Shown here: positions 47,931 to 60,828 of the stretch, one piece after another | How positions within the stretch are numbered: position 1 is the stretch's first letter | Layout: every line of letters begins with the position of its first letter | NCBI GenBank assembly: GCA_948567375.1 | Contig: OX419759.1 | Location: 6,602,744-6,666,743, forward strand | Reading direction: 5' to 3' | Length of the DNA stretch: 64,000 bases | Origin: Lunularia cruciata | Taxonomy: Eukaryota; Streptophyta; Marchantiopsida; Lunulariales; Lunulariaceae | The notes under the pieces: model-generated | Databases searched by the model: none | What the model was told of the DNA's origin: nothing | The model's input: only the letters and a program-made list of their open reading frames with translations | Position numbers and translations under genes: made by a program

Positions 47931-50900
47931 ATGGGATTCGACGCCTTTGGATTTCCTCGTATCCTTCTTCCTGTACAAACTGATCAATGAAACATACGAG
48001 ATATCTGCACGGATGGAGCTGAAGTCTCAACTATTGAGCCGATAGTTTCGATATTGAGCGTATGATGGGATCGATTGAGTAAACAGAGTTTGCCATCGTT
48101 CTAGTATGTGTATTCCTTGCAAGTTCTTATTGATCATCTCTGCTCTTTCAGCTTAAATTTAGATCGTATGGCAGAACTGTAACCGTATACTGGAGAGCAA
48201 TGATGTTATTGAATAACTCGTACATTATACTTTACTCATCTACCGACATCTACAGTTAGATGGCAGATGAAGTCAGTGACTGACTAGTGATGGTAATTTG
48301 TCCACATGATAGTTGTTATCTTACGTCTACTTCATGAATAGAACTTTCCGGTTTTGTAAGTATACATCCAGGATTTGAATCGGGCCCAAAGTTGTAGAAA
48401 TTTGTTTGTATCTTAAGATGGATGTTCTTCCCTCCTCCCCCCCTGTGTGTCTATCAAGTTCCGGGTTTATATATGGCTGTGGCTCATCGATACTCCTTTC
48501 TGGATTTTTGTAATATCATCGCCAACCTACTCTATGAAGCGACGTCATGGCTGGCTTGTCGCTTACTCTATCTTTCTTGTTTCTCTGTTACGCTTCTCGT
48601 CACGAGCATCGGAGAATTTTAGTTGTTCCTGTTGGAGTTTCCAGCACTTAAACCTGTTTGGCAACTTAGATTCGGGCAATTCATAACTGTGTTTTCTAGC
48701 CGGTATATTCTACTCATCAATCCTTCGTCTTCATGTACCTGTTTTTCCTTCTAATCAGGCTTTATATCTGCTGATATGATGCAGTTCCTGTTTCAGAAGA
48801 TCAGTTCCGAAATCTTTTCACAATCCTAAAAGACGAACAGAGTTGTCGCCACATCATCTAAAAATCACGTTTTTCTCCATCCTTTGTTCATTCACAGCTA
48901 TACAAGAAGACACATCCGTGCGGGCAATGTGAAGTCTCTCATGTATCTTAACTGGAATTCGACTTCTTTGTATCCTGCAGTCTGTGCAAGGCATTCCACG
49001 GATGATCCATGGACGCTTTACTCCTGATCCAATCACATCGCCGGAACCGATGTACTCTGCAGTAATTCCAGCTAAATCTCAAGCCTGGTGTCCCAAACGT
49101 CTAAGACACGGCGCTGTAGTTTGTCCTGGTGGGCACACCTTAGCACTATGCGAGATCAGTACAGTCAAATTCACTGTTTCAACCTTGTCGTTATCAACTT
49201 CATTGTCTCAAACGATGAGAAGCATCCTACCTTATCCTCTCTGTCGCATACATTCAGGGTCAAGGAGAGTAGAAGATTCAGTTGGAGAACTTGCGGTATT
49301 TATACCCCTAGTTTAAAATATCATGTTGCTCAACTTACAAGGTGAAGATACAATTGGCTGTACCGGTAGTACCCAGGTTCTGCCTGGGATGGACCGGCAC
49401 GAAATTACCCACTGTCCGCTTATGTTGGACTAGTGCATCTTAAGTGACATGGGAATTGCTACCACTAACTCATGAGTAAAGAGCGGAGGACGACCGGAAG
49501 ACAGCGACATCGGCGCCAACAAAGTTTGTACCGAGTACTCTCATATTCCCCGATATTCAGTTGAGTTTTGTCGCTTATGCTAAACAGCACGATGATTCTC
49601 ACAATGCAATAGAGGAAAAATTAACTTCTTAGGTCCATTTCGCTTCAGTGGTCTTGCTTGCGAGAGTATGATATTACTGTCGATCAGTCAACTCCTGTGC
49701 TTCGTCCAATCTTTGCAGTTCTGCAGCTTAATGTGATTGTTGGTATACCACGGCAAGTATTACCAAAAACACCTGTTTTACAATCAGATATTTTGGCACC
49801 CTCATGAAAGTTTCCTACCATATCTGAGTCAACTGATGAATACTTTCAGTCGTGAAAATGATCCTATCCCGTGAATGTGGATTCCTCGAAACTTGTGCTT
49901 TTGGTATATTGCTATTGGATCTGGTTTTCCATCCAGCTGAGGCATGTGACATGAACATTCAACGCGAAAGTCCTTCCCTCCACACGCGACCGTAACGGCG
50001 GAAACAATATTTTGTTTTTAGTGTCCTGACTATCGGCAACCGCTGAAGCATGGGAATCACATGCCCCTCGTCTTGCCATGAGATTATCAAATGAGTAGAA
50101 TCCTTGGATCGCTCTCTACATATTAAACAGTTATCAAAAGTGATCCACCAGTGCAATTTGTCAACCATACAGAGATTCATTTGTTAACGGTAGCACGTTC
50201 TCCCGGCCCTTTCCTTTCTGGTCATTAATGAACTTAGTTGGACAGATGATATTGGAGAGAGGATATTTGAAGGATAGGCCAGCGTGAAGCAGGAATCGAC
50301 TCGTAAGTCATCGTTGCAACTTTGACAGAATCAAGGTTTCCTTGAGATTTGAAAAACTGAATGAACTAATTGCAAAACCGAACCTGCTTCGGAGAATGAG
50401 CTCCCATGGTCAAGGTGCGTGTCCATATAGCCTCTGGAGTGTTCACCTTAGCTCAGAAAGGAGAAGTGCTTTTCGAACTATGTTCGACTGGATTGCACTT
50501 TTGTTGTGATTTCTCTCTGTAATCATGTTCGTGGTAGAAGAGCGAAAGAACCGAAACTGATAATTCATCAAACTTCGTCTCCTCATCACATTGTCAAACG
50601 TAGCTCTATACAACTTAGCACCTAATCTTGCTTGGGTATCAACTCCTTGAACACATAACAACTGGCTGTAGGGTAAAGTTGACATAACCTTCTCATCAAT
50701 GTTATAAGCATACATTACGGATATATATGAGCTTATAATCGTTATTGTAGACAACGAAACTGATAATGCAGTCCTCTCCATAACCTACTGTTGGGTTTCT
50801 TCGACGCTGAGTACTGTAGCTACGAGAATCACCATGAAACGAAATCCGGGGCACCGACCAAGGCAGTACTGTGATTGCCGTTTGAAATCGAACGAGTGGA

Positions 50901-51667
50901 CCTTGAGATGCTTCAGTATGATGACTTGCTGTTTTGACTGCTGTAATTGAATGAATCAGGATTACCAATAATATGGACGGAAGCCAGTAGTCCTGCAGAG
51001 AGGCCCGTTGTTTACACCCACACCATGATCCTCTTACTTTATTATCTCACTTCATAGGTGGACTTCCCCTTGACTTCGATGTCGTTGTTTAGTGCGTATA
51101 AGTCAAGATGCAATACATGCAATAGACGCTAAAGACATCATCGAACGAAGGGGAGCCGTGTGCCATAGTGATCCTCCACACTTCGCATGAGTCAAGAGAA
51201 CACTACAGTGGGCTAAGTCCATTCCCTTGGGACACCTGATTGTTGAGCATTGTCTATATTGTAATCATTCTCAGTTTTATTTGACAGTCAACTTGGTGAA
51301 CGAAACTGGTCCCCAATTGCATCATAATTCGCATGGACACAGGTTCGGTTTCAGCTGCTAGTACCAAATTCCCAGCATGGGTGTCTGTGAAACGAGAAAC
51401 ATGTGAACCTTGGCAACATCATAGACTTCTACATGTCCGTGCAGGGGTGGACCTACTTTACGCTGACAATGTGCCAAACAACGGGCGGTAGACGCATCGA
51501 TAGTGGACAGAGAAACTCTAGAGGAAAAAAACAAGACCTCTTACCTTGAACAGGTAGATGTGGATAGAAAGATATACACATGGAATGAAACACAATCTTA
51601 GCACATAAAGGTCGAGAAACAAGATAGACAACAGGTGAAAATACACTCAACTGACGATCAAACTTAC
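47931..51667. other. Region downstream of the protease gene, no gene identified
   Basis: The first few hundred bases should be the 3' UTR of the protease gene. Beyond that, both strands show only short open stretches with some plausible splice signals (for example minus strand 51297-51393, reading HAGNLVLAAETEPVSM), but none gives a protein I recognise. A small-exon gene could be hidden here. Confidence 0.4.
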
Positions 51668-51765
51668 GATTGTGACGAACAGTGATCTCACGAACACCCT
51701 TTGGAATAACCAAAATTTGGAACTTTGCTGGAAAGACTGTAGGCCGAATATCCCGGACATAGACT
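51668..51765 (-). CDS. Candidate internal exon of an unknown minus-strand gene
   Basis: On the minus strand a GTTAG acceptor is followed by 98 bp of open reading (VYVRDIRPTVFPAKFQILV and onward to ITVRHN) and a strong GTAAGT donor. The composition looks protein-like rather than random. The IPKGVREITV stretch loosely resembles a beta-strand in the spacer domain of ADAMTS-type proteins, but that is a weak visual similarity. Neighbouring exons that join in phase could not be confirmed, so this may be chance. Confidence 0.22.
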
Positions 51766-52641
51766 CTAACAGAATATGTTTGCTAAATTTACTCCCCCAT
51801 GGGCAAAAGCAACACTCGGAATCCTACCGAATACACGGTACCACAGTCACCAGATCAGGCTGACATGAATTTGATCACCACGACAAATTCTAGCGTACCA
51901 TTCTGGTTCTTAGGATGCGTTGAATACGACTAAATGTTTTTGTGGTTCGACTTTCTAGTCATCTTTTTCTCCCCCCTTGAATTCCACTTCGAAGTTATGG
52001 CGTATCAATCCGTCTACGAGAATCGCTATTAGTTTCTCTCTTGTGCAATGGGATCTGAGCTCCGTTGTAAACTCTTTTACTCCAACTAAAGGTGGACTTT
52101 AACGAAGCACATAAACAACAACATAGATTAGTGAAGTATGAGTGTTTAGATGATTGTTATACGATGATATAGATGAATAAGATAACGCAATATACATAGT
52201 CATCAGTCTATGTAAGTAGAAGGCAGACATTTGATAAAAGGACAGAGGGAATATTAGATATAACAAGTTAAACAATTCCATCAATAAGTGAATTTAATAA
52301 TAGTGAGTATACGACGGGACATTCGGAAACCCAAACGAGGAACCAACCCAAATGGGAGCTGTGAAAACTGAGATTAACTTGTGTCCAACTTAATCAGAAA
52401 GTTATTGGGTCACCAGACACTCAGAAGTACCTAGCTGTCGTATCATCAAAATTCCATCATCCTAATCAATAATTTTATTCCCTTTACATAACGGTCACCA
52501 GGAAAGGTACATACATAAAAGATGTTATAAGAGCCAGACTTCTCAAAGCATATCGAAACGTACAAATCGTTGATGATGTTTGGGGCCCATAGTTATTTTA
52601 AGTACAGCTTGATAATAGAAGGTGAAACAAGGAATTTGAAA

Positions 52642-52680
52642 CATAACATAGTTTTCAAGGAATTTGAAAACTATGTTATG
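52642..52680. repeat. Perfect 17-bp hairpin
   Basis: CATAACATAGTTTTCAA and its exact complement flank a 5-base loop GGAAT. The block CAAGGAATTTGAAA occurs both just before the hairpin (52628) and across its loop (52656), a pattern expected from template switching during replication. Confidence 0.88.
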
Positions 52681-54136
52681 GTGTCGTTGTGGGTTAAACA
52701 AATAACGACATTTCGAAGTTTTAAAAACTTTTTCACGAAGTAGAAAGAGGAGGAAAGTGATTCAACATGACAAAATCTATGCTGTCTTGGAGTAAGACGA
52801 ATAATGGTGATCCCACAAGGATATATCTGCACGGCTTTGCTCATATTATGCTGCTGCCAAAACTCGCCTATCAATACCGAAAGCTCTCTTGGTGAGGACA
52901 GATTTTATAAATAAAGAAATTACATAAACAACACTTAAATAATCAGCCAATATTCTACCATCTGGATGTGACTAAAAATTTAGTTTTATTGAAGTCAAGA
53001 AAGACATTATAGATAATATGCAAAGTCATGGGTGGGAAGGAAGGAAATTGATTGCATCAGTACAATTATCAAAGTGTGCTCTCTATTCACCATATGATTT
53101 TTCTCATTTCCAAAAGATGTCTAAAAGCTATTGCCTTAAAGAGCTTCGAGACTTTGGCGAGATAAAGAAGACAAGCACTCATGGAGCCAAAAATTACAAA
53201 ATAGTATTGGAAGATAAAAACTAGACATTATTCATTTGAAAGTAATAAATAAACATCCATAAAGCAAACTACAAGAGTGGAAAACATAAGCACAACAAAA
53301 CCGTAAGAAAGTATCCATATAAGTAAAGCTACAGTACTGCGACTTTTTGACCGCTATGTGTGGCCTCACATGTAAACGTAATCATAAAATATAATTAAAA
53401 AAATCGTTTGGTTTTCGCGGAGGTTAGCTAAGGGTGATGAAAAGAAGAAATAGTACAAAAATAAAGCGACGATACTGAAAGGGGGCTCCATATACATACA
53501 GTACTCAATCTCTACCCTCCACAATAAATAACGTCTAAGATAAAATACTAGAATAGCTTGTGTCCCACCACTCTTTGAAGTCTTCTACTGACGTACGTAC
53601 TTCATTTGACTTACATTGTTTAAAGTTTTCTCAGGAATCTAGTCCTTATGGAACATAATATTGAAATGGATGGAGAGTAGATTGTATTTGAAAATATAAA
53701 GTTATATTCCATGGCTCCTGTCCTTGCCATTTATCTAGTCTACGTCTGCAAATGCACAGCTCTCTTACAAATGATCACTTGGAGACTTATTCGCCATCCG
53801 TCCCTTCTGCTTTGCAAATGCAATGCACGGACAAAGGGGCAAGGAAAGGGAATAAAAGGTACGATAGATAGAACGTGCACAAAGATAAGAAAAAGAATGA
53901 GCTGAAACCGTGAATATCGTATCCTTGGGCTTCTATATAGTTTGTACGATTGAGAAGTGTTGAGCAGAAGATGAGTTTGGATATACTACTACTGTTCAGT
54001 GTACTGTAGTGAAGTGAGTTTGTGAACGAATCGAGAGGGTAGTATGCGGAATGAGACGAGAACTGGAGCAGAATCTAGATTGATTCGACAAGAAGAAACG
54101 TGTGTTGAAACTCGTACTACTGTGTGTAGTATAGCT

Positions 54137-54139
<3 letters not shown>

Positions 54140-54173
<34 letters not shown>
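54140..54173 (+). repeat. (TC)17 microsatellite
   Basis: A pure 34-bp TC run, followed immediately by ATG. Such tracts are common in plant 5' leaders and core promoters. The reading frame from this ATG is short and unconvincing. Confidence 0.9.
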
Positions 54174-54175
<2 letters not shown>

Positions 54176-57100
54176 GGTCCTGGCATGTGATGGAATCTGC
54201 AACAGTTCGGAGTGATGGTGGTGAAGACTGGAGTTCTGTCGCATGTGGAGAAATGGTAGACTGTTTTAGCGAATGTATTGACACAACCAGTGACCAGAAA
54301 ACGTGGGTGGGTTTCAGAGACTGAATTCTTCAGGATGCATACAACGTTCCACGGATCGATGCGTGATCTTTCGTCCGAAGTTGGGTCCGGGATCACAGCC
54401 AGACAGACGAGTGTGTGATTGCAGCTATCTAGGTGCAGCACGTTACGCTGAGCAACTGAAAATCCTGGAGGGAATGAAGGAGAATGTGACCTTCATGGGT
54501 TCAGGATTCACAGAACACAAGGTCCCGAATTGAGTTGAAGTCACTCTTTATCTCATTATCATCGACTAGTTCGTCAAACCTTAAGTTGAAAGATTCAAAT
54601 CGAGAACTCCGGACCTGATTATTGTGGATTAGTATAATTGACTGCTTGGCTATGTTACAGTTTCGCTCCCAAAAAAGGTTTGATCTCGTCAGATGACTTT
54701 AGATGTAATTCAAGTTCTCACACATCAATGTGAATCCATCCTGAAGAGAATAGTCAATTGTTCGGATAATACTTCGACCTCTAAAGGGAAAAGGATGTAG
54801 AAAACGAGAGGGACGTCTCTCTAATCAACATGACATGCACGAGACGAAGATAAATTCCTTCCATCATAACTAATTCGCCTACATGTAAACAAAAGGACAG
54901 GATTGCTATCCCATACAATAAACCCATAAAGTAACGAAACCCAGACCAAATGGAGAAACCGTGATCACTTTACAAAAGCCAATTCAAGCAGCAGTTCAGC
55001 AATTAACTGCGCCCTACATGTTGGATGTGGGCTAAGAGCAGCAGAAGATTTGTATGTATAGAAACGAGGAGTGAATTGAGGCTCGTTCAAAGACCTTCAA
55101 AGAGAGCAAAATCCCAATAAAAGATTGCTTAAGAGTTGAGCGATTACAAAACTTGAAGGTCATACGGTAAGAAATGAAAACTCTATTATAAACGCCGTAA
55201 AAAACCAAATATATGGTCGTTCCTTTCCCATGTCTGAAACCGAAAAGTCTGCTTAAATCTCTTTCTGGTTCTCACGGCCTATATACGACAAGGAGACATG
55301 CGAGTCCATGCAACTTTGTCTTATTGTATCTCTACTGTGCTTCCTACTATAATTATAGAGTATAAGTAGGGTCCTCACGATGATCAAGGGTCGTTAATCA
55401 TTATCGCCTACTAATAGGGTTAAAAAGAAACTACTCATAGAAGTTTGGGAGTGAAGGAAGAAAGATGATGATTCGATGTCATTTTAGACGGCTAACATCA
55501 CAACACTGTTGTTCGGGTACTTCTATGTGCATAGATGTGAATATGTGATGATGGAGTGCGAGTCCGTTACGATAAGTTGGGCTTTGGACATCATCTACAA
55601 ATATAAGAAGGTTCAAAACACAAGTACTTCCGAAAGGTGTTTAGGAGCTTAGGAAAGAGAGAAGAACGATGATGTATGGAGTATCGAAGCTTGTTGACAT
55701 CACATTGTCCGGATACTTCTATTTATATGAAATCATAGGTGGTTCTATGGATGAAGTCTAAACTCGGTGATACAAAAAATAAGTGGTGGTTCCTGAGTAA
55801 GATCTTGATGAATCAGGAAGATGGCCAGGTTTGGAGGACGATTGAAAGGAAAGAAGGAAAAGGTCATTAGCAATATTATACTAATATAGCTCTAGACCTA
55901 TTAGAAGTGTTTTTCTAGTTGACTATATTTGGGATGAATGTCACTTTTTGATGGGTATTTAGGGGGCTATAGGAACGAATTTCCCCCACTGGATGGAAGA
56001 TTTTGATGGAAATTTATCACATCACAGTTCTCCAAATGAAGGGGGAGGAGGAGGAGGGAATAAAAACGAAGAGAAATTAGAAATAGATGGGAAAAGTCAT
56101 TTTAGAGAATTGACTAGGGTAAGGTTCAATGATTAATGGACTAAAATAAACAAAGAGAACTCTCATAAAGGAGGAATATGTAAGAAAGACGGAAAATTAT
56201 ATGTTGAGGTATATGTGGGAACATAAAGTGACTAAAAGTAAACAAGAAGAACCGTAATGTTAAAACTATAATAAAGAAACTTGACGATGGAAAATGATAT
56301 GCTGAGATCCGTAAGAAAGTATAAGGTGACCCAAAGAACATATCCAGCGGACACGTCTTTACCCCGTCAAATAACGGATATTCTCGTCTTGGCTATTGTA
56401 AAACTAATAAAAAGATTGCCCGTAGAGAAGCATATCATGGTAAGAATGTTACATGCGACTTGGATGTGCTGTGGATGTATGTGCTATAGGTTGGAGAGAA
56501 TGCAAGGAGAAGCAGAAACATCAGCAACATAACACCTGTCTATTCTAGATGGATAAAACGAAGAAACCGAAGCTGTTTGCATGATGGACAGGAACAAGTG
56601 AAGATGGATATGAAGTATGGTGGATAGATAATGATCTTGGATAACAAGGTTGGATGGATCCAATGATGTAAGCAAATCGACATGACACGATGGACGGACT
56701 GAGATTGGTGTCTGGTCACGACATTCATCATACTCATAAAGATGTTCTCCATGAACATGATAACGCTTGGGAATATGCTTATGTACAGTACAATTGGCAG
56801 GCAAGCATGAGTAAATCATATCATGGGAGGACATGAATGACAACATCATGGAAAGAAGGAAGTAAAGTAGGGATGAGATAGTGGGAAGCATACCATGAAG
56901 AAAGATTCATGAATGTAACATGAATTGAAGCACTTATAAATTAATGTGGCGGGCTAGATGGATGAACTGTGTACACTCAGCAAAGAAAGTTGCGGAATAG
57001 AATGATGAAAGACACAACTATTGATGGATGTAACAACTCGTTCGCTTGGAACGATCTAAGCATTGCAACTTGTCACCATAATGGACATAATGATAAACGA

Positions 57101-60100
57101 TGGAGAAAGCTTAATTCCCGATCTCAAAGACTCGATCTTATATCGTTTACTATTATATAACTCTCTCCTTCATGTAGATCTATCCAAGATAGAAGAGTCT
57201 TTATTTGAATCAATGCATCGTGTGGTAGGATGAATCCTTTGACGCTAGAGCAAGGAAACTTAGCGTCTACTACAATCATTAAAGGCAAACTCGTGTCTCC
57301 AAAAGTCTCAAATTCGAATGAAAACCAAGTGTGATAATTTCTGTGGAAGTTTAGATGTTCTTACATGAAATGTTCTGTATCTTAGAAACATAAGATACTA
57401 TCCTTATGGCAATCTTCCTAGGAACATTCACCAGATCCTAAGCTGTCTAAGCTAATCTTATCTAATCTGATGGACTTCTAAGCTCTTTGTTGGAAAAAGA
57501 GAACACTCAGAACAGCAAGACCAGTGATTCTATAGTGTGACAAGAAGGACGATCAATAAAAGGCTCCCAAGAAGGCGCAAACCAATCACCAAAGAAGAGG
57601 AAGAGATCAAAAGTAGTTAAAACTCGTGACGGAAAGAAGCACGCACTTTAAAGTGAATGGAAATAACAAGAAGAAAGTAACTAGTAAGAGATTCTAATAG
57701 GACCGCGTGGACGTAGAAGGGAGACGAGAAGCAGCATTGAAAAGATGAAATGACGGGCAGTAAAGCCTCGAAGAAAGTGGTGACAAAGAGGACAAGAGGA
57801 CAAACATGCATGAGAGAGATGGAAGGAAAGCTGAGGGGAGCATCCAAAAGTCTCGAGCTATCGAAGACACCTAGCACAAGACTACACTTGGCTGGAGGGA
57901 TCGAAGGCAATGTGTGCCACATGGCGAAAGAGAGGAGCAGATATTTAGTTACAAGTCGGATACCTGTGAGTCAAAACGTCGATGTCAGGATATGGAGGAG
58001 GCAGCCCTCTCAGCAGCTGCTGTGTCACGTTGAAGATTCTAGGCTCAGATTTGTCAGCCACTTATCAGGTCGGAAGATCTTTTCGATTTGGGCATAGGAA
58101 AGTTGGCATGAAGCATTGGGAAAGGGAGGCAAGGAGCGGGGAGAAGATTGATTCCGATTTGTTTGCTTACTTCCACGATGGGGAGTGGCACATCTGACGG
58201 ATGTTCCAAAGTTATGGAGGAAGAGTCGAGTCTAACGCACCATGCTGGCTGGGGTTTCGGGTCAAAGCATGGAACGCGGAGAATTCTGGGACGAAACAGT
58301 GAGTAGGACGAAAAGTGAATTTATGTGCGAGGGTTTGTCCAAGAGAGGATGCTTCGGGAGGTAGGGGCAATTCTGGGTTATACGACAGACGGGTAACAAG
58401 GGTTTTACTAATTGCCTGGAGGTAAGCTTTACGTAGGTCTTTGTTGAATCCTTGCACACATGCAGGGACGACGGTGACACAGTATTTGAGAATAACTCCC
58501 CTTGCATCGAAGTCAATCATGCCATAAACTTATCCTGGGAGGGCACAAGCGTGGGTCGAAGAACAGTCCACCGATCGCTGAGTACTCCGACAACAGTTCG
58601 CATGCCCACCTCAATGCCTCGCTAGGTCTACGCTGAAAGAAATTGTTCTGGAAGCGCCGTTTCCCAAACAGACAAATGGATTGAAATAGAATGAGCTAGT
58701 TCATAAACGGGCAACGTTAGTGGCTACGATTACGCAGAACCCAAAGACAGCCGAAACGCGAGTGATTTCTGATCTCACTTGGCGTCAATGTAAGGGGCCA
58801 CGAATTCCCTCATTGGATTATTTGCTCTCAATCTCGAGTTTCAGATAGCCAGTTAGACATGGATAGAGGGAGAACATCAGTGAGCGTTCGTTCCAGGGAA
58901 AATTCAAATCGATTCCAAAAAGATAGAGACGCCAACGATCAATGAATTTAATGAACCCTCGGAACTCTCAAATAGGAGTTACAAAAATTTCATCTTCCAC
59001 AGTGATGCTACAATAATAACCCGGTACAACCACAATCATTACGATTCCATGTTCCATACAGATGTTATAAAGCCCACACAAGAGTGCATAACCACGGTTA
59101 TTGGCTAATTACATATTCTACAATCAAATCTCTAATTGGAGAGAATACATTGTCTTCCACAAAGTCCTGAGTAGCTGCTAAGGTCAGTTAATAGTTGGCC
59201 CCGGATTACAAATCCATTTCGATGGACAGTCGGGAGCTGCAAGACTGTGCAAAGCTTTGAAAGAGACTCTTGAAAATGCTGACATGTCTTTGCCAAAGGT
59301 ATGTCATGACTGACAACATAATAATCTCCACAAATTATGAGTATGAAGACGGACAACTCATGTTCTACTCTGAACTACAGATTCATGCCGTCCAGAAAAC
59401 AACCATTGACCACGAGGAACAGAGAGATTGCAACAGAAAGCCTGGCGGCAAGTGACAAATGAGAACTGGGTTTACAAGAAAATAATTATTGTCAAAACAA
59501 GATGATGTATTACACAGACAAGCTTGTCTATATGCAATCATGTCATTGGATATGAATGTACAAATGTGTGCTAACAAAATGAATCTGAAGTCGCGGACAG
59601 TGTCTGTCTATGAACAGGTTGTGGGTATGAAGTTTGGGATTCGCGGAGGCCTTACCCTATTTCATACTCTAACTATGATTCTAGTAAACAAAGCTACATC
59701 GGTGGGCAACCCCACGCATGAGCTCCGAGGGGGCAGCCAATTGACATGATGGGCACAATAATAAAATGGCTACATACCAATACACCGCAGTGGTCACCTT
59801 TTGAATAACCAGCTTTCTACTGCGGCTCTACTTTTATGTCGTCTCTAAAGCTCAAACAATGCTGTCCATTTCGACAGTGACCTACAATCAGTGCCTACCC
59901 CTACTCATTGTTCGATTGATTACCGCTAATCCTCGGCACTCCTTTACAAGCCTGGACGGCCCACATTCCTTCACACCAACACAATCGCATAGATCAGATC
60001 GTCATCGTGTCTCGTCTCCTCCGCAGCATCTGACCAGCACAACCACCTTCCATGCCTGCCTGCCTGATGTGATGCGAAGAGGTGTGCAGAAAGGCGGCAC

Positions 60101-60828
60101 TGGCCTCCGTATGAATTCTTCCACAAATAAATTTCTTCCTACAACTCCAGTAAAAATGATTGTCTTGATTAATAAAGAATCGCTCGCATCCGCCAATTGG
60201 CAGCAACTTCCGTTTCGGCTGGGAGCAGGCCAACCCCTACACTTACGCACTCCCGCATAGCCCGAGGTTGGGGAGGGAAAGCTCTCCTTGATGATGTTGT
60301 CCAAGAATAATACCTTGCAGTTCCTCATAACTTTTGTGAATGCCTTCTCGCTAGAACGCTGCCAACTGAGATAACGCCTCCCAACGTTCTCTCCTTACGG
60401 CTGATTGTGAAATTCCTCGCATCAGCACATCTACAAGTGTTCCCATCCCATGATTTCTTCCACAAGTGTGATCCACCAGCCACCGTTCTCTCGTTGATGT
60501 TGTATCTTGTTATCCATGGCTAACGTACGCTCCCACAAACCAACTAGAAATCCAAGAATTCCACAAATGTACGGTTCCCACAACATGGAAAGTAAACTAA
60601 CCCCTTCCTCGATGATTGTCTCCACCTAGACACTTCGAATAGCCCCCATTCCCGAAAGAGATTACAGGCATCCGCCCTCGGGTGCATACCACGTCCCAAA
60701 GAAAGAAAGAAAAAAGACACAGATATCGGACTTCCATAGTACAAGTATAGCACTGACGATGAAAGACACTCTTTACAATCCCGTGTCTCCACTTCACCCC
60801 GAGCGCACGGGGTTCTCCGGATCCTCTT

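Larger units (their letters stand above)
51766..60828. other. Long stretch without a recognised gene
   Basis: About 9 kb of moderately AT-rich sequence. It holds a perfect hairpin at 52642-52680, a (TC)17 tract at 54140-54173, and two diverged copies of a block containing ACATCAC…TTCTAT(G/T)T(G/A)(C/T)AT near 55490-55540 and 55690-55735. 56140-56900 is purine/A-rich. Open stretches are short and without recognisable domains. The last few hundred bases (about 60250-60828) are probably the 3' UTR of the zinc-finger gene on the minus strand. Confidence 0.45.

Noticed and set aside
57617-58197. Overlapping frames of about 100 codons on both strands
   Set aside because: No domain, no splice context, no consistent composition; probably chance.
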